DNA from: TMED27 sp964350435
GTDB lineage: Bacteria; Pseudomonadota; Alphaproteobacteria; Micavibrionales; Micavibrionaceae
NCBI GenBank assembly: GCA_964350435.1
Contig: CAYGJS010000025.1
Span: 1-30,603, forward strand
Direction of reading: 5' to 3'
DNA length: 30,603 bases
The notes below the pieces were generated by a model. The model was not told where the DNA came from and did not search any database. It saw only the letters and a list, made by a program, of their open reading frames with translations. This document shows positions 13,773 to 21,255 of the stretch, one piece after another. Numbering within the stretch: position 1 is the stretch's first letter; every line of letters begins with the position of its first letter. A program made the position numbers and the translations under genes.

Positions 13773-16700
13773 ATGCCTAAAAGAACCGACATTAAATCCA
13801 TCTGCATTATTGGCGCGGGGCCCATTGTTATAGGTCAGGCTTGCGAGTTTGATTATTCCGGTGCGCAGGCCTGCAAAGCCCTTCGAGAGGAAGGGTATCG
13901 GGTTGTTTTGATAAACTCCAACCCCGCGACGATCATGACCGACCCAGACATGGCGGATGCGACTTATATCGAGCCGATCACGCCCAAGGTTGTAGCGAAA
14001 ATTTTGCGCAAGGAACGCCCCGATGCGCTGCTGCCGACCATGGGCGGGCAAACGGCTTTGAACACTGCGTTGGCTCTGGAAAAAATGGGCGTGCTGGAAG
14101 AGCTGGGCATCGAGATGATCGGCGCGAAGGCCGATGTTATTGATAAGGCCGAGAATCGGGAGCGCTTTAAAAAGGCGATGGAGAAGATTGGCCTTGAGTC
14201 CCCTCGCAGTGAAGTTGTGCAAAATATTGAAGATGCGCGCAAAGTTCTGGAGGAATTTGGCCTCCCGCTCATTATCCGCCCGTCTTTTACCATGGGCGGT
14301 ACGGGCGGCGGCGTGGCTTATAACAAGGCGGAGTTTGAGCAGATTATTCGCGATGGGCTTGATGCTTCGCCCACCACCGAGGTTTTGATTGATGAGAGTC
14401 TTTTGGGGTGGAAAGAATTCGAGATGGAGGTGGTGCGCGATAAAAACGATAATTGCATCATCGTGTGCTCGATTGAAAATATTGATCCGATGGGCGTGCA
14501 TACGGGCGATTCGATTACGGTCGCCCCTGCCCTGACGCTGACGGATAAAGAATATCAGATCATGCGCAATGCCTCGATTGCGGTGCTGCGCGAGATTGGC
14601 GTTGAGACAGGCGGATCGAACGTGCAATTCGGCATGTGTCCCGATACGGGCCGCATGGTGGTGATCGAGATGAACCCGCGGGTGTCGCGCTCAAGCGCGC
14701 TCGCCTCCAAAGCCACGGGTTTTCCTATTGCAAAAATCGCGGCGAAGCTGGCGGTGGGCTATACGCTGGATGAGCTGGGCAATGATATTACGGGCGGCAA
14801 AATTCCGGCCTCGTTTGAGCCGAGCATTGATTATGTGGTGACCAAAGTGCCGCGCTTTGCGTTTGAGAAGTTTAAGGGCGCGTCTAATAACCTGACCACG
14901 GCGATGAAGTCGGTCGGTGAGGCGATGGCGATTGGCCGCAATTTCGAGGAGAGCTTGCAAAAGGCTTTGCGCTCTTTGGAAAAGGGTCTTGATGGCTTGC
15001 AGCCGATGCCCGATATCGAGGAGGACGAGCTGCGCAGCGAGATTGCGCGCCCGACGCCGCAGCGGATTTTGTATATCGCCGAGGGGCTTTATAAAGGCAT
15101 GAGCATTGATGAGGTGTATCAGCTTTGTAAGTTCGATAAATGGTTTTTGGAGCGGATACAATCTATCATGCTGGCGGAGAAGCATTTCCGTGAGAACGGC
15201 TTGCCCACCGACGTACAGGGCTGGATGAAGCTGAAGAAGCTTGGTTTTTCCGATGCGCAGCTGGCGAAGATCATGAAGGTGAGCGAAAAGGATGTCCGCA
15301 AGGCGCGGCACGCGCATGGCGTGCATCCGGTCTATAAGCGCGTGGATACCTGCGCGGCGGAAATTCCATCCGAGACGAATTATATGTATGGGACGTATGA
15401 AACCGGGGACAGTTACTTTTTAAATAATGACGGGCAACTTTTTAACCATAACCGGGGACAGTTACCTAAAGGCCAAAAAGTAACTGTCCCCGGATTGATT
15501 CGCTCTGAAATTGATCCATGCGATAAGGAAAAGATCGTTATTCTGGGCGGCGGGCCGAACCGGATCGGACAGGGAATCGAATTTGATTATTGCTGCGTGC
15601 ATGCGGCCTATGCGCTGCGAGAGGCGGGGTATGAAACCATCATGGTGAACTGCAATCCTGAAACCGTATCTACCGATTATGATACCTCCGATCGGCTATA
15701 TTTCGAGCCATTGACCGAAGAAGATGTGATTGAGTTGATTTACGCAGAAGACCCTTCCCTTCGTCGTCATCCTGAAACGTCGCAAGACGTTGAAGGATCT
15801 GTGGCTTTAAAACAGTTAGATCCTTCAGCGCAAGCGCTTCAGGATGACAATATGGGGCAAGCGCTTCAGAATAACAATGCTGGGAAAATTAAAGGCGTGA
15901 TCGTTCAGCTTGGCGGGCAGACACCGCTTAAACTTGCGGATGCTCTACAGGAACAGGGCATTCCGATTCTTGGCACATCGCCGGATATGATTGATCTGGC
16001 CGAGGATCGGGAGCGGTTTCAAAAGCTGGTCAATGATCTAGGGTTAAAGCAGCCGCCCAATGCGATTGCATCCTCTAAGGAAGAAGCTCTGCGCGAAGCA
16101 GAGGGCATCGGCTTCCCGCTTGTTGTGCGCCCTTCATATGTGCTGGGCGGGCAAGGGATGGAGATTGTGCATTCTCTGGACGAGCTGGAGCGGTATATCA
16201 ACATTGCCGTCAAGGTTTCCAATGACTGTCCCGTGCTGCTCGACCGCTATCTGAAATCCGCGATTGAGCTGGATGTGGATGCGCTGTGCGACGCCGATGG
16301 CGAGGTTTATGTTTCGGGCATCATGGAACATATCGAGGAAGCGGGCGTGCATTCGGGCGACAGTGCTTGTGTGCTGCCGCCGCACTCGCTGAGTAAAGAC
16401 ACCGTTGCCGAACTGACCCGCCAGACGGTTTTGCTTGCGAAAGCCTTGAACGTGATTGGGTTGATGAATGTGCAATTTGCCGTTAGACGCAAAGATGCTT
16501 CCCCCATCCCTAGCCCTTCAAGAGACAGGGAAGAGGCTTCGTCAGAAGCCGAGGGTGGCGGTGATTGGGATATCTTCCTGATTGAGGTCAACCCGCGCGC
16601 GTCGCGCACAGTGCCGTTCGTGGCCAAGGCGACAGGCGTGCCGGTGGCCAAGATTGCCGCGCGGCTTATGGCGGGGGAAAAGCTCTCGGCGTTTAAAGAG

Positions 16701-17318
16701 CTGCTGGTGGGGATGCCGAAGGATCTGTATTCCGTCAAAGCGCCGGTGTTTCCGTTTGATCGTTTTCCGGGTGTGGAGCCCCTGCTCGGCCCCGAAATGA
16801 AATCGACCGGCGAGGTGATGGGCATCGACCGCAATCTGGCGCATGCGATTGCGAAATCGCAGCTCGCGGCCAAGACGTTATTGCCGAAATCGGGGCGCGT
16901 GTTTTTATCGGTCAAGAATGATGACAAGGCCAATTTACTGCCGATTGCCCGTGATCTGGTCGATATGGGGTTTGATCTTGTTGCCACAGGCGGCACATGC
17001 CGGTATCTGAATGAGCACGGGGTGGCCGTTAAGCGCGTGAACAAGGTGCTGGAGGGGCAGCCGCATATTTTGGATGCTATTATCAATGGCGAGATTGCGC
17101 TGATGATTAACTCCACCACCAAAAGCTCGGCTGCGGTGGCGGATTCAAACAATATCCGGCGGCATGCGATGATGAATAAAATTCCTTATTATACGCGCTT
17201 GAGTGCGGCTTCGGCGGCGGTGCAGGCGATCCGCGCAGTGCAGGCGAAGGATATTGATGTGGAGGCCTTGCAGAATTATTTCCCGAAGACGGCGAAGCGC
17301 AAAGACGAGGCAGCTTAA
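13773..17318 (+). CDS. carB: Carbamoyl-phosphate synthase large subunit with three in-frame repeat insertions
   Basis: 1181 residues, about 100 longer than usual. The enzyme makes carbamoyl phosphate from bicarbonate, ATP and CarA-derived ammonia. Visible are two ATP-grasp halves ('IIGAGPIVIGQACEFDYSG', 'VILGGGPNRIGQGIEFDYCC'), the oligomerisation region and the C-terminal MGS-like allosteric domain ('LVATGGTCRYLNEHG'). The extra length comes from three insertions: about residues 544-574, just before the second ATP-grasp half; 665-704, between 'EDVIELIYAE' and 'KGVIVQLGGQTPLK'; and 908-931, between 'NVQFAVR' and 'DIFLIEVNPRASRT'. Each is a palindromic DNA element and keeps the frame open. Catalytic motifs remain intact, so a working enzyme is likely. 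The stop interlocks with that of an opposing uncertain frame. Confidence 0.97.
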   Translation: MPKRTDIKSICIIGAGPIVIGQACEFDYSGAQACKALREEGYRVVLINSNPATIMTDPDMADATYIEPITPKVVAKILRKERPDALLPTMGGQTALNTALALEKMGVLEELGIEMIGAKADVIDKAENRERFKKAMEKIGLESPRSEVVQNIEDARKVLEEFGLPLIIRPSFTMGGTGGGVAYNKAEFEQIIRDGLDASPTTEVLIDESLLGWKEFEMEVVRDKNDNCIIVCSIENIDPMGVHTGDSITVAPALTLTDKEYQIMRNASIAVLREIGVETGGSNVQFGMCPDTGRMVVIEMNPRVSRSSALASKATGFPIAKIAAKLAVGYTLDELGNDITGGKIPASFEPSIDYVVTKVPRFAFEKFKGASNNLTTAMKSVGEAMAIGRNFEESLQKALRSLEKGLDGLQPMPDIEEDELRSEIARPTPQRILYIAEGLYKGMSIDEVYQLCKFDKWFLERIQSIMLAEKHFRENGLPTDVQGWMKLKKLGFSDAQLAKIMKVSEKDVRKARHAHGVHPVYKRVDTCAAEIPSETNYMYGTYETGDSYFLNNDGQLFNHNRGQLPKGQKVTVPGLIRSEIDPCDKEKIVILGGGPNRIGQGIEFDYCCVHAAYALREAGYETIMVNCNPETVSTDYDTSDRLYFEPLTEEDVIELIYAEDPSLRRHPETSQDVEGSVALKQLDPSAQALQDDNMGQALQNNNAGKIKGVIVQLGGQTPLKLADALQEQGIPILGTSPDMIDLAEDRERFQKLVNDLGLKQPPNAIASSKEEALREAEGIGFPLVVRPSYVLGGQGMEIVHSLDELERYINIAVKVSNDCPVLLDRYLKSAIELDVDALCDADGEVYVSGIMEHIEEAGVHSGDSACVLPPHSLSKDTVAELTRQTVLLAKALNVIGLMNVQFAVRRKDASPIPSPSRDREEASSEAEGGGDWDIFLIEVNPRASRTVPFVAKATGVPVAKIAARLMAGEKLSAFKELLVGMPKDLYSVKAPVFPFDRFPGVEPLLGPEMKSTGEVMGIDRNLAHAIAKSQLAAKTLLPKSGRVFLSVKNDDKANLLPIARDLVDMGFDLVATGGTCRYLNEHGVAVKRVNKVLEGQPHILDAIINGEIALMINSTTKSSAAVADSNNIRRHAMMNKIPYYTRLSAASAAVQAIRAVQAKDIDVEALQNYFPKTAKRKDEAA
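15403..15493. repeat. Palindromic element GGGGACAGTTAC type inside carB
   Basis: A perfect 19-base inverted repeat: CCGGGGACAGTTACTTTTT at 15403-15421 and its complement at 15475-15493. A second direct copy of the 15-base core lies at 15451-15465. The 91-base element is translated in frame as a peptide containing 'GDSYF', 'RGQLPK' and 'KVTVPG' in the linker preceding the second ATP-grasp half. Sequences of this type are known at ends of REP-associated transposase (RAYT/IS200-like) genes; that link is from memory, and no transposase is in the window. Confidence 0.85.
15766..15884. repeat. Paired-hairpin palindromic element with 27-base tandem repeat inside carB
   Basis: The left arm (15766-15800) and right arm (15818-15848) share the outer motif GTCATCCTGA...GAAGGATCT in inverted orientation. 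Each arm is itself a hairpin: AACGTC-GCAA-GACGTT on the left and AGCGC-AA-GCGCT on the right. The right end runs into two 27-base direct copies (15831-15857 and 15858-15884), read as 'QALQDDNMG' and 'QALQNNNAG'. All of it is in frame in carB. Confidence 0.85.
16495..16565. repeat. Degenerate C-rich palindromic element inside carB
   Basis: Contains the hairpin GGCTTC-GTCA-GAAGCC (16535-16550), a decayed CCCT...AGGG stem to its left, and a GGGTGGCGGTGA end. It matches the less decayed element at 30035-30107 in mfd in order of parts and in reading frame; the peptides share 'REEA' and 'GGG' blocks. It lies in frame between 'NVQFAVR' and 'DIFLIEVNPR' of CarB. Confidence 0.75.
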
Positions 17319-17539
17319 AAAATTTCTATGTTCACAACCGCCAAAGGCTCTTGAGGGTCAATTTCGGCAGATGTGGACGCCGTAATCCCGAGGCTCTTCA
17401 GTGTTTTTCCCATGGCTTCAACCTTACGGACAAGGTCTTTTTGAGTTATTGTTTCTTGACCATCAAAGTCAAACAGAGTTTGACCTTCGCCATCGAGGCT
17501 TGACGATTTATAAAATATGCGTTTTAATACTGATAATTT

Positions 17540-17622
17540 CCGCCCTATAAAGCAAACCCGTAAAGGGTTTGTTTGTTTTTGTGAAGAGGCGAACAAAGCC
17601 AAGGCTTTGCTTCGTATGGCGG
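17540..17622. repeat. Nested intergenic palindrome after carB
   Basis: Outer arms 17540-17556 and 17606-17622 match as inverted repeats at 14 of 17 positions (CCGCC.....AAGCAAA type). Inside are two hairpins: CAAACCC-GTAAA-GGGTTTG (17553-17571) and AAAGCC-AA-GGCTTT (17595-17608). The size and nested build are like the elements within genes. Confidence 0.6.
17553..17580 (+). terminator. Possible terminator of carB, supplied by a repeat
   Basis: A 7-bp stem CAAACCC/GGGTTTG with a 5-base loop is followed by TTTGTTTTT. It is the first terminator-like structure after carB, about 235 bases beyond its stop, and forms part of the nested palindrome. Confidence 0.45.
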
Positions 17623-17641
17623 GTTTTGATTTGCATACCCC

Positions 17642-17710
17642 GTCATTGCGAACGCAAGTGAAGCAATCCATAGATTGCTGCGTCAGGCTGAAAACCTTCC
17701 TCGCAATGAC
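17642..17710. repeat. Intergenic palindromic element, GTCATTGCGA family
   Basis: Bounded by the 10-base inverted repeat GTCATTGCGA / TCGCAATGAC, with an internal GAAGCAATCCA...TTGCTGCGTC fold. It has the same outer motif and internal 'GCAATC' core as the element at 29888-29954 inside mfd. It ends 21 bases before the greA ATG. Confidence 0.8.
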
Positions 17711-17730
17711 TACATAAGGATAAGAAAAAA

Positions 17731-18204
17731 ATGGAACAGATTCCTGTAACAAAAGTTGGTTTTGATCGCCTGAATAAGGAACTGGAAAACCTTATCCGCG
17801 TGCAGCGTCCTGCCGTGATTGAAGCGATTGCGACAGCGCGGGAGCATGGGGATTTGTCTGAAAACGCAGAATATCATGCGGCGCGGGAGCAGCAGAGTTT
17901 CATCGAAGGGCGGATTCAAGAACTTCAGGCCGTAACGGGCCGCGCACAGATTATAGACCCCACAACCCTTTCCGGCGGCAAAGTCGTGTTCGGCGCAACT
18001 GTGACCATCGTCAATGAAAATACGGACGAGGAACATACATACCAGATTGTCGGCGATTATGAGGCCAATCTGGAGGAAGGGCGGATTTCTATTTCTTCGC
18101 CGATTGCGCGCGGGTTGATTGGCAAATCCGCGGGTGATTCCGTTGTAATCCGTACACCCAAAGGTGCGGGCGATTACGAAATTCTGAAGGTCGAATTCAA
18201 GTAA
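17731..18204 (+). CDS. greA: Transcript cleavage factor GreA
   Basis: 157 residues, the normal length. The N-terminal coiled coil carries the acidic tip 'HGDLSENAEYHAAREQQSFIEGRI', which enters the RNA polymerase secondary channel and stimulates cleavage of backtracked RNA. The C-terminal FKBP-like domain includes 'GDYEANLEEGRISISSPIARGLIGKSAGD'. AAGGAT lies 10 bases upstream of the ATG, a good ribosome site. The gene follows carB at 412 bases, as in many proteobacteria where car genes and greA are neighbours. The gap here is filled by two palindromic elements. Confidence 0.96.
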   Translation: MEQIPVTKVGFDRLNKELENLIRVQRPAVIEAIATAREHGDLSENAEYHAAREQQSFIEGRIQELQAVTGRAQIIDPTTLSGGKVVFGATVTIVNENTDEEHTYQIVGDYEANLEEGRISISSPIARGLIGKSAGDSVVIRTPKGAGDYEILKVEFK

Positions 18205-18219
18205 AAATCCATAATAAAG

Positions 18220-18284
18220 CGGACTAAGATTTTCAGGTTTTTGAAAAATGTGGACTTAGTCCGGAATTCGGGTCCAGTTTTTTT
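18220..18284. terminator. Convergent terminator region between greA and the Lrp gene
   Basis: CGGACTAAG (18220-18228) pairs with CTTAGTCCG (18255-18263), with an inner ATTTTCA/TGAAAAAT pairing, and T7 follows at 18278-18284. It lies between two convergent genes. The 9-bp GC-flanked arms, and further partial copies of GGAC/GTCC next to them, raise the possibility that it is another dispersed palindrome recruited as a terminator. Confidence 0.5.
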
Positions 18285-18287
18285 CTA

Positions 18288-18761
18288 TTACTGGTCAATC
18301 GGCACGCCGGGTTCATCTTTGGCGCTGCGGATGCCCAGAGAGGACTTTACCGAAACCACGTTCGGCGCGGAGGTCAGCTCGGCGCTCAAGAAAGATTGGT
18401 ATTGATCCCAATCCTTGGCCACGATGCGCAGCATGAAATCAACATCCCCCGCGAGCATGTGGCATTCGCGCACCATTGGCAGGCTGGCCATTTTCTTTTC
18501 AAAGGCTTCAAGGTCTTTTTCCGCTTGGGACGCCAGTTTTACCATCGCGAACACCGTAACGCCATAGCCTAAAATCGAAGGGGAAATTTTCGCGTGATAG
18601 CTTTTGATGAACCCCGCTTCTTCGAGCGCGCGGACACGGCGCAGGCAAGGCGGCGCGGAAATGCCAACGATCTTCGCGAGGTCGACGTTGCTCATTCGTC
18701 CGTCTTCCTGCAGGTTCTGGAGGATTTTTTTATCAATTTTATCGAGTTTGCTGCCGCGCAT
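18288..18761 (-). CDS. Lrp/AsnC-family transcriptional regulator
   Basis: 157 residues from ATG 18761. The longer frame from 18848 would cover the start of the divergent ELM1-like gene and is not supported. The N-terminal winged helix-turn-helix reads 'LDKIDKKILQNLQEDGRMSNVDLAKIVGISAPPCLRRVRALEEAGFI'. The C-terminal RAM/ligand domain includes 'VRECHMLAGDVDFMLRIVAKD', whose G-D-x-D-x-x-L block is typical. Such proteins form octamers and respond to amino acids. Its target and effector are not evident; the divergent gene at 18843 is a candidate target by position only. Confidence 0.93.
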   Translation of the reverse strand: MRGSKLDKIDKKILQNLQEDGRMSNVDLAKIVGISAPPCLRRVRALEEAGFIKSYHAKISPSILGYGVTVFAMVKLASQAEKDLEAFEKKMASLPMVRECHMLAGDVDFMLRIVAKDWDQYQSFLSAELTSAPNVVSVKSSLGIRSAKDEPGVPIDQ

Positions 18762-18842
18762 AGAGGATGTCCAATAAACTTTCGAGTGATTTAATCGTTT
18801 CACAAAAACGCATCGGCTTGATATAAAGTTGCGCGAGACATC

Positions 18843-19901
18843 ATGCAAGCCTTTTTAGAAAAAAACCCCTGCTGGATTATTACCGAAGGCATTGCCGGCA
18901 CGGAAAACCAGTGCCTTGGCGTTGCGGAAGCCTTGGGCGCTGCGCCGATTGTCAAACGGATCGCGCTGCGCCAGCCTTGGAAATCTCTTTCTCCGTATCT
19001 GGGGTTTGAGCAAAGCTGGAGCTTCTCCCCTGCCCTTAAATCCGAGAGTGAGCCGTGGCCAGATTTATTGATCGCTTCGGGGCGCAAAAGCATTGCGGCG
19101 GCGCGCTACATCAAAAAGATGAGCGCGGGGAAAACCTTTACTGTGCAGATTCAGGATCCGCGGATTGATCCGTCTGCCTTTGATCTTGTGGCTGTGCCGG
19201 CGCATGACCCGACCCGCGGCGACAATGTGATTGTTACTACGGCTGCGCCGAACCGCATAACCCCTGCCCGTCTTGAGGAGGCTCGGCGGCAGTGGGCGGG
19301 ACCATTTGAGGCCCTTAATAAGCCGCGCGTTGCGGTGCTGATCGGCGGCAGCAGCAAGGCTTTTGAAATGACAACGGCGATTACACATAATCTTGCGGCG
19401 CAGCTTTCTGCGCTGGATGCCAGCCTGATGATTACTACGTCACGGCGGACAGGGGCAGAGAATGAAGCGATTTTGCGGGAGGTTCTCTGTTCAAATAAAA
19501 AGCATGCCCTCGCAGGAGAGGGGCTTTTTGATGACGGGGGCGAGATCCCCGCCTTCGCGGGGATGCACAAGGGGCAAGAGGGAGGGGATCATTTGTATTT
19601 TTATGATGGAAAAGGGGAGAATCCCTATTTTGGAATGCTGGGATGGGCGGATATTATACTCGTGACCGCCGATAGCGCGTCGATGTTGTCCGAGGCTTGC
19701 ACCTGCGGAAAACCGGTTTATGTGATTGGTCTGGAACCCAGAGGTGGAAAACTCCATCCACGGATTGACAAGCTTCACCAAAACCTTAAACAATCAGGGT
19801 GTTTAAGGGATTTTACAGGCAGGCTGGAGCCCTTCTCCTGCACTCCGTTAAATGATGCGGCGTTGATTGCCGAGGCAATAAGAAAGAAAATGAGTATATG
19901 A
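18843..19901 (+). CDS. ELM1-family (DUF1022) protein with in-frame repeat insertion
   Basis: 352 residues. The family signature is visible: 'WIITEGIAGTENQCLGVAEALG' at the N-terminus, 'DLLIASGRKSIAAARYIKK', 'VQIQDPRIDPSAFDLVAVPAHD', then 'YFYDGKGENPYFGMLGWADIILVTADSASMLSEACTCGKPVYV'. The fold looks like that of GT-B glycosyltransferases. Plant ELM1 takes part in mitochondrial fission, but the bacterial function is unknown. About residues 217-249 are extra compared with relatives and come from a GC-rich palindromic element that includes the peptide 'EIPAFAGM'. The stop overlaps the trxB start (ATGA), so the two are an operon. Confidence 0.88.
   Translation: MQAFLEKNPCWIITEGIAGTENQCLGVAEALGAAPIVKRIALRQPWKSLSPYLGFEQSWSFSPALKSESEPWPDLLIASGRKSIAAARYIKKMSAGKTFTVQIQDPRIDPSAFDLVAVPAHDPTRGDNVIVTTAAPNRITPARLEEARRQWAGPFEALNKPRVAVLIGGSSKAFEMTTAITHNLAAQLSALDASLMITTSRRTGAENEAILREVLCSNKKHALAGEGLFDDGGEIPAFAGMHKGQEGGDHLYFYDGKGENPYFGMLGWADIILVTADSASMLSEACTCGKPVYVIGLEPRGGKLHPRIDKLHQNLKQSGCLRDFTGRLEPFSCTPLNDAALIAEAIRKKMSI
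19494..19590. repeat. Palindromic element of the ATCCCCGC-CTTC-GCGGGGAT type inside the ELM1-like gene
   Basis: The core is a perfect 8-bp hairpin, ATCCCCGC (19545-19552) with GCGGGGAT (19557-19564) around CTTC. The translated core 'EIPAFAGM' is a peptide that I know as a frequent translation of such repeats in proteobacterial genomes. The outer limits are estimated from where family-like protein sequence stops and resumes. Confidence 0.75.
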
Positions 19902-20851
19902 GCACCGAAACCCACCACAGTAAAGTTCTGATTATCGGCTCTGGCCCCGCTGGATACACGGCGGCGATCTATGCGGCGCGCGCGAATTTACAGCCTTTGC
20001 TGGTGACGGGGTTTGAACCCGGCGGGCAGTTGATGATTACCACGGAAGTCGAGAATTTCCCGGGCTTTGCGAATGTGATCGAGGGGCCGTGGCTTATGGA
20101 ACAGATGCGGGCGCAGGCCGAGAATGTCGGCACAAAAATGATTGCCGATTATATCAAGGCGGTTGATTTAACGGTGCGTCCGTTCAAGGCGATCGGCGAT
20201 CAGGGCACGGTTTATTCGGGCGATAGCGTGATTATCTCTACGGGGGCGAAGGCTCGCTGGCTGGGCTTGGACTCTGAGAAAAAATTTCAGGGCAAGGGTG
20301 TTTCGGCGTGTGCGACTTGTGACGGGTTTTTCTTTAAGGGCAAGGACGTTGCGATTGTCGGCGGCGGGAATTCCGCCGTTGAAGAAGCGCTGTTTTTGAC
20401 GAATTTCTGCTCCAAGGTGACGCTTATTCATCGCCGCGATACTTTGCGGGCGGAGAAGATTATGCAAGACCGCCTTTTTGCGAATGAAAAAGTGGAATTC
20501 ATCTGGGATACCACGGTTGAAGAAGTGATCGGCGACGACTCTTTGGCAGGGGGGGGCATGACGGGGCTTCGTTTAAAGAATGTGAAAACAGGCGAGGAAA
20601 GCACCTTGGAGGCGCATGGGATGTTTGTGGCGATCGGCCATGATCCCGCGACTGAGATGTTCAAAGGGCAGCTGGAGATGGATGAAGCCGGATATCTGGT
20701 CACCGCGCCCGATTCTACGGCAACTTCAATTCCCGGGGTATTCGGCGCGGGCGATGTTGCCGACCACACCTATCGTCAGGCCGTGACAGCGGCGGGGATG
20801 GGGTGCATGGCGGCACTTGAGGCGGATAAATTCCTCAGCCATCAGTCCTGA
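19898..20851 (+). CDS. trxB: Thioredoxin reductase
   Basis: 317 residues, the bacterial low-molecular-weight type. It has the FAD-binding 'GSGPAGYTAAIYAARA' (residues 14-29), the redox pair C138 and C141 in 'ACATCDGFFF', the NADPH-binding 'IVGGGNSAVEEAL', and the closing FAD motif 'GVFGAGDVADHTYRQAVTAAGMGCMAALEA'. It passes electrons from NADPH to thioredoxin in the cytoplasm. Translation is coupled to the preceding ELM1-like gene through a 4-base overlap. No repeat insertion is seen, unlike its operon partner. Confidence 0.97.
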   Translation: MSTETHHSKVLIIGSGPAGYTAAIYAARANLQPLLVTGFEPGGQLMITTEVENFPGFANVIEGPWLMEQMRAQAENVGTKMIADYIKAVDLTVRPFKAIGDQGTVYSGDSVIISTGAKARWLGLDSEKKFQGKGVSACATCDGFFFKGKDVAIVGGGNSAVEEALFLTNFCSKVTLIHRRDTLRAEKIMQDRLFANEKVEFIWDTTVEEVIGDDSLAGGGMTGLRLKNVKTGEESTLEAHGMFVAIGHDPATEMFKGQLEMDEAGYLVTAPDSTATSIPGVFGAGDVADHTYRQAVTAAGMGCMAALEADKFLSHQS

Positions 20852-20861
20852 GAAGTGAGTC

Positions 20862-21218
20862 ATGAGCAAAGGCTATACAGACCTTCATGTTTATAATCGT
20901 GCTTTTGAGCAAGCTATAAAGATTTACAATTTTTGCAAGACCTTACCCAAATTCGAAGATTATAATTTAAGCAGTCAAATGCGAAGGGCCAGCATGTCCA
21001 TCTGTGCAAATATTGCAGAAGGACATGGTAAAGCGCACTTCTCAAAAGCTGAGTTCAAGCGGTTTTTGATTATTGCAGCAGGATCTAGCCAGGAAATGAA
21101 AGTCTGGATCGAATTTTGTATTGCATTAGAGTATATTGATAATAAGCATGGAATGGATTGGCACACAGAATATGATGAAATTTCTAAAATGATTAATGGC
21201 CTTATTCGTTCCCTCTAA
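20862..21218 (+). CDS. Four-helix-bundle (S23 / intervening-sequence type) protein
   Basis: 118 residues with the family landmarks 'DLHVYNRAFEQAIKIYNFCKTLPKFEDYNLSSQMRRASMSICANIAEGHGK' and 'FKRFLIIAAGSSQEMKVWIEFC'. Members are small pentameric helical bundles encoded in 23S rRNA intervening sequences or alone in genomes, and related to the Avd accessory protein of diversity-generating retroelements. No reverse transcriptase or variable repeat is present here. It starts 10 bases after trxB with GAGAAGTGAG ahead of the ATG. It is more AT-rich than its neighbours and is flanked by short inverted repeats, so it looks like an inserted cassette. Confidence 0.88.
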   Translation: MSKGYTDLHVYNRAFEQAIKIYNFCKTLPKFEDYNLSSQMRRASMSICANIAEGHGKAHFSKAEFKRFLIIAAGSSQEMKVWIEFCIALEYIDNKHGMDWHTEYDEISKMINGLIRSL

Positions 21219-21255
21219 AACTCAGAACTCATAACTTACGACTGGCAGCTATAAT

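Larger units (their letters stand above)
17315..17752 (-). pseudogene. Uncertain ORF: protein-like 3' part fused to repeat-derived 5' part
   Basis: An open frame of 145 codons opposite the carB-greA gap. Its last 65 or so codons ('LFDFDGQETITQKDLVRKVEAMG' region to the end) look like genuine, soluble protein sequence with no recognised family. Its first 70 codons translate two palindromic elements, and it begins 22 bases inside greA on the other strand. No good start codon lies between the elements and the protein-like part. It may be a gene remnant disrupted by repeats, or a chance frame. Its stop interlocks with the carB stop (17315-17318). Apart from this frame and the repeats, nothing else is visible in 17319-17730. 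Confidence 0.3.

Noticed and set aside
13740..14627. 295-codon minus-strand frame opposite carB
   Set aside because: It lies fully over the first ATP-grasp half of carB, and its product is His/Asn/Arg-rich as expected of an antisense shadow.
20862..21218. Avd-like accessory gene of a diversity-generating retroelement
   Set aside because: The fold family fits, but no reverse transcriptase, template repeat or variable repeat is present nearby.
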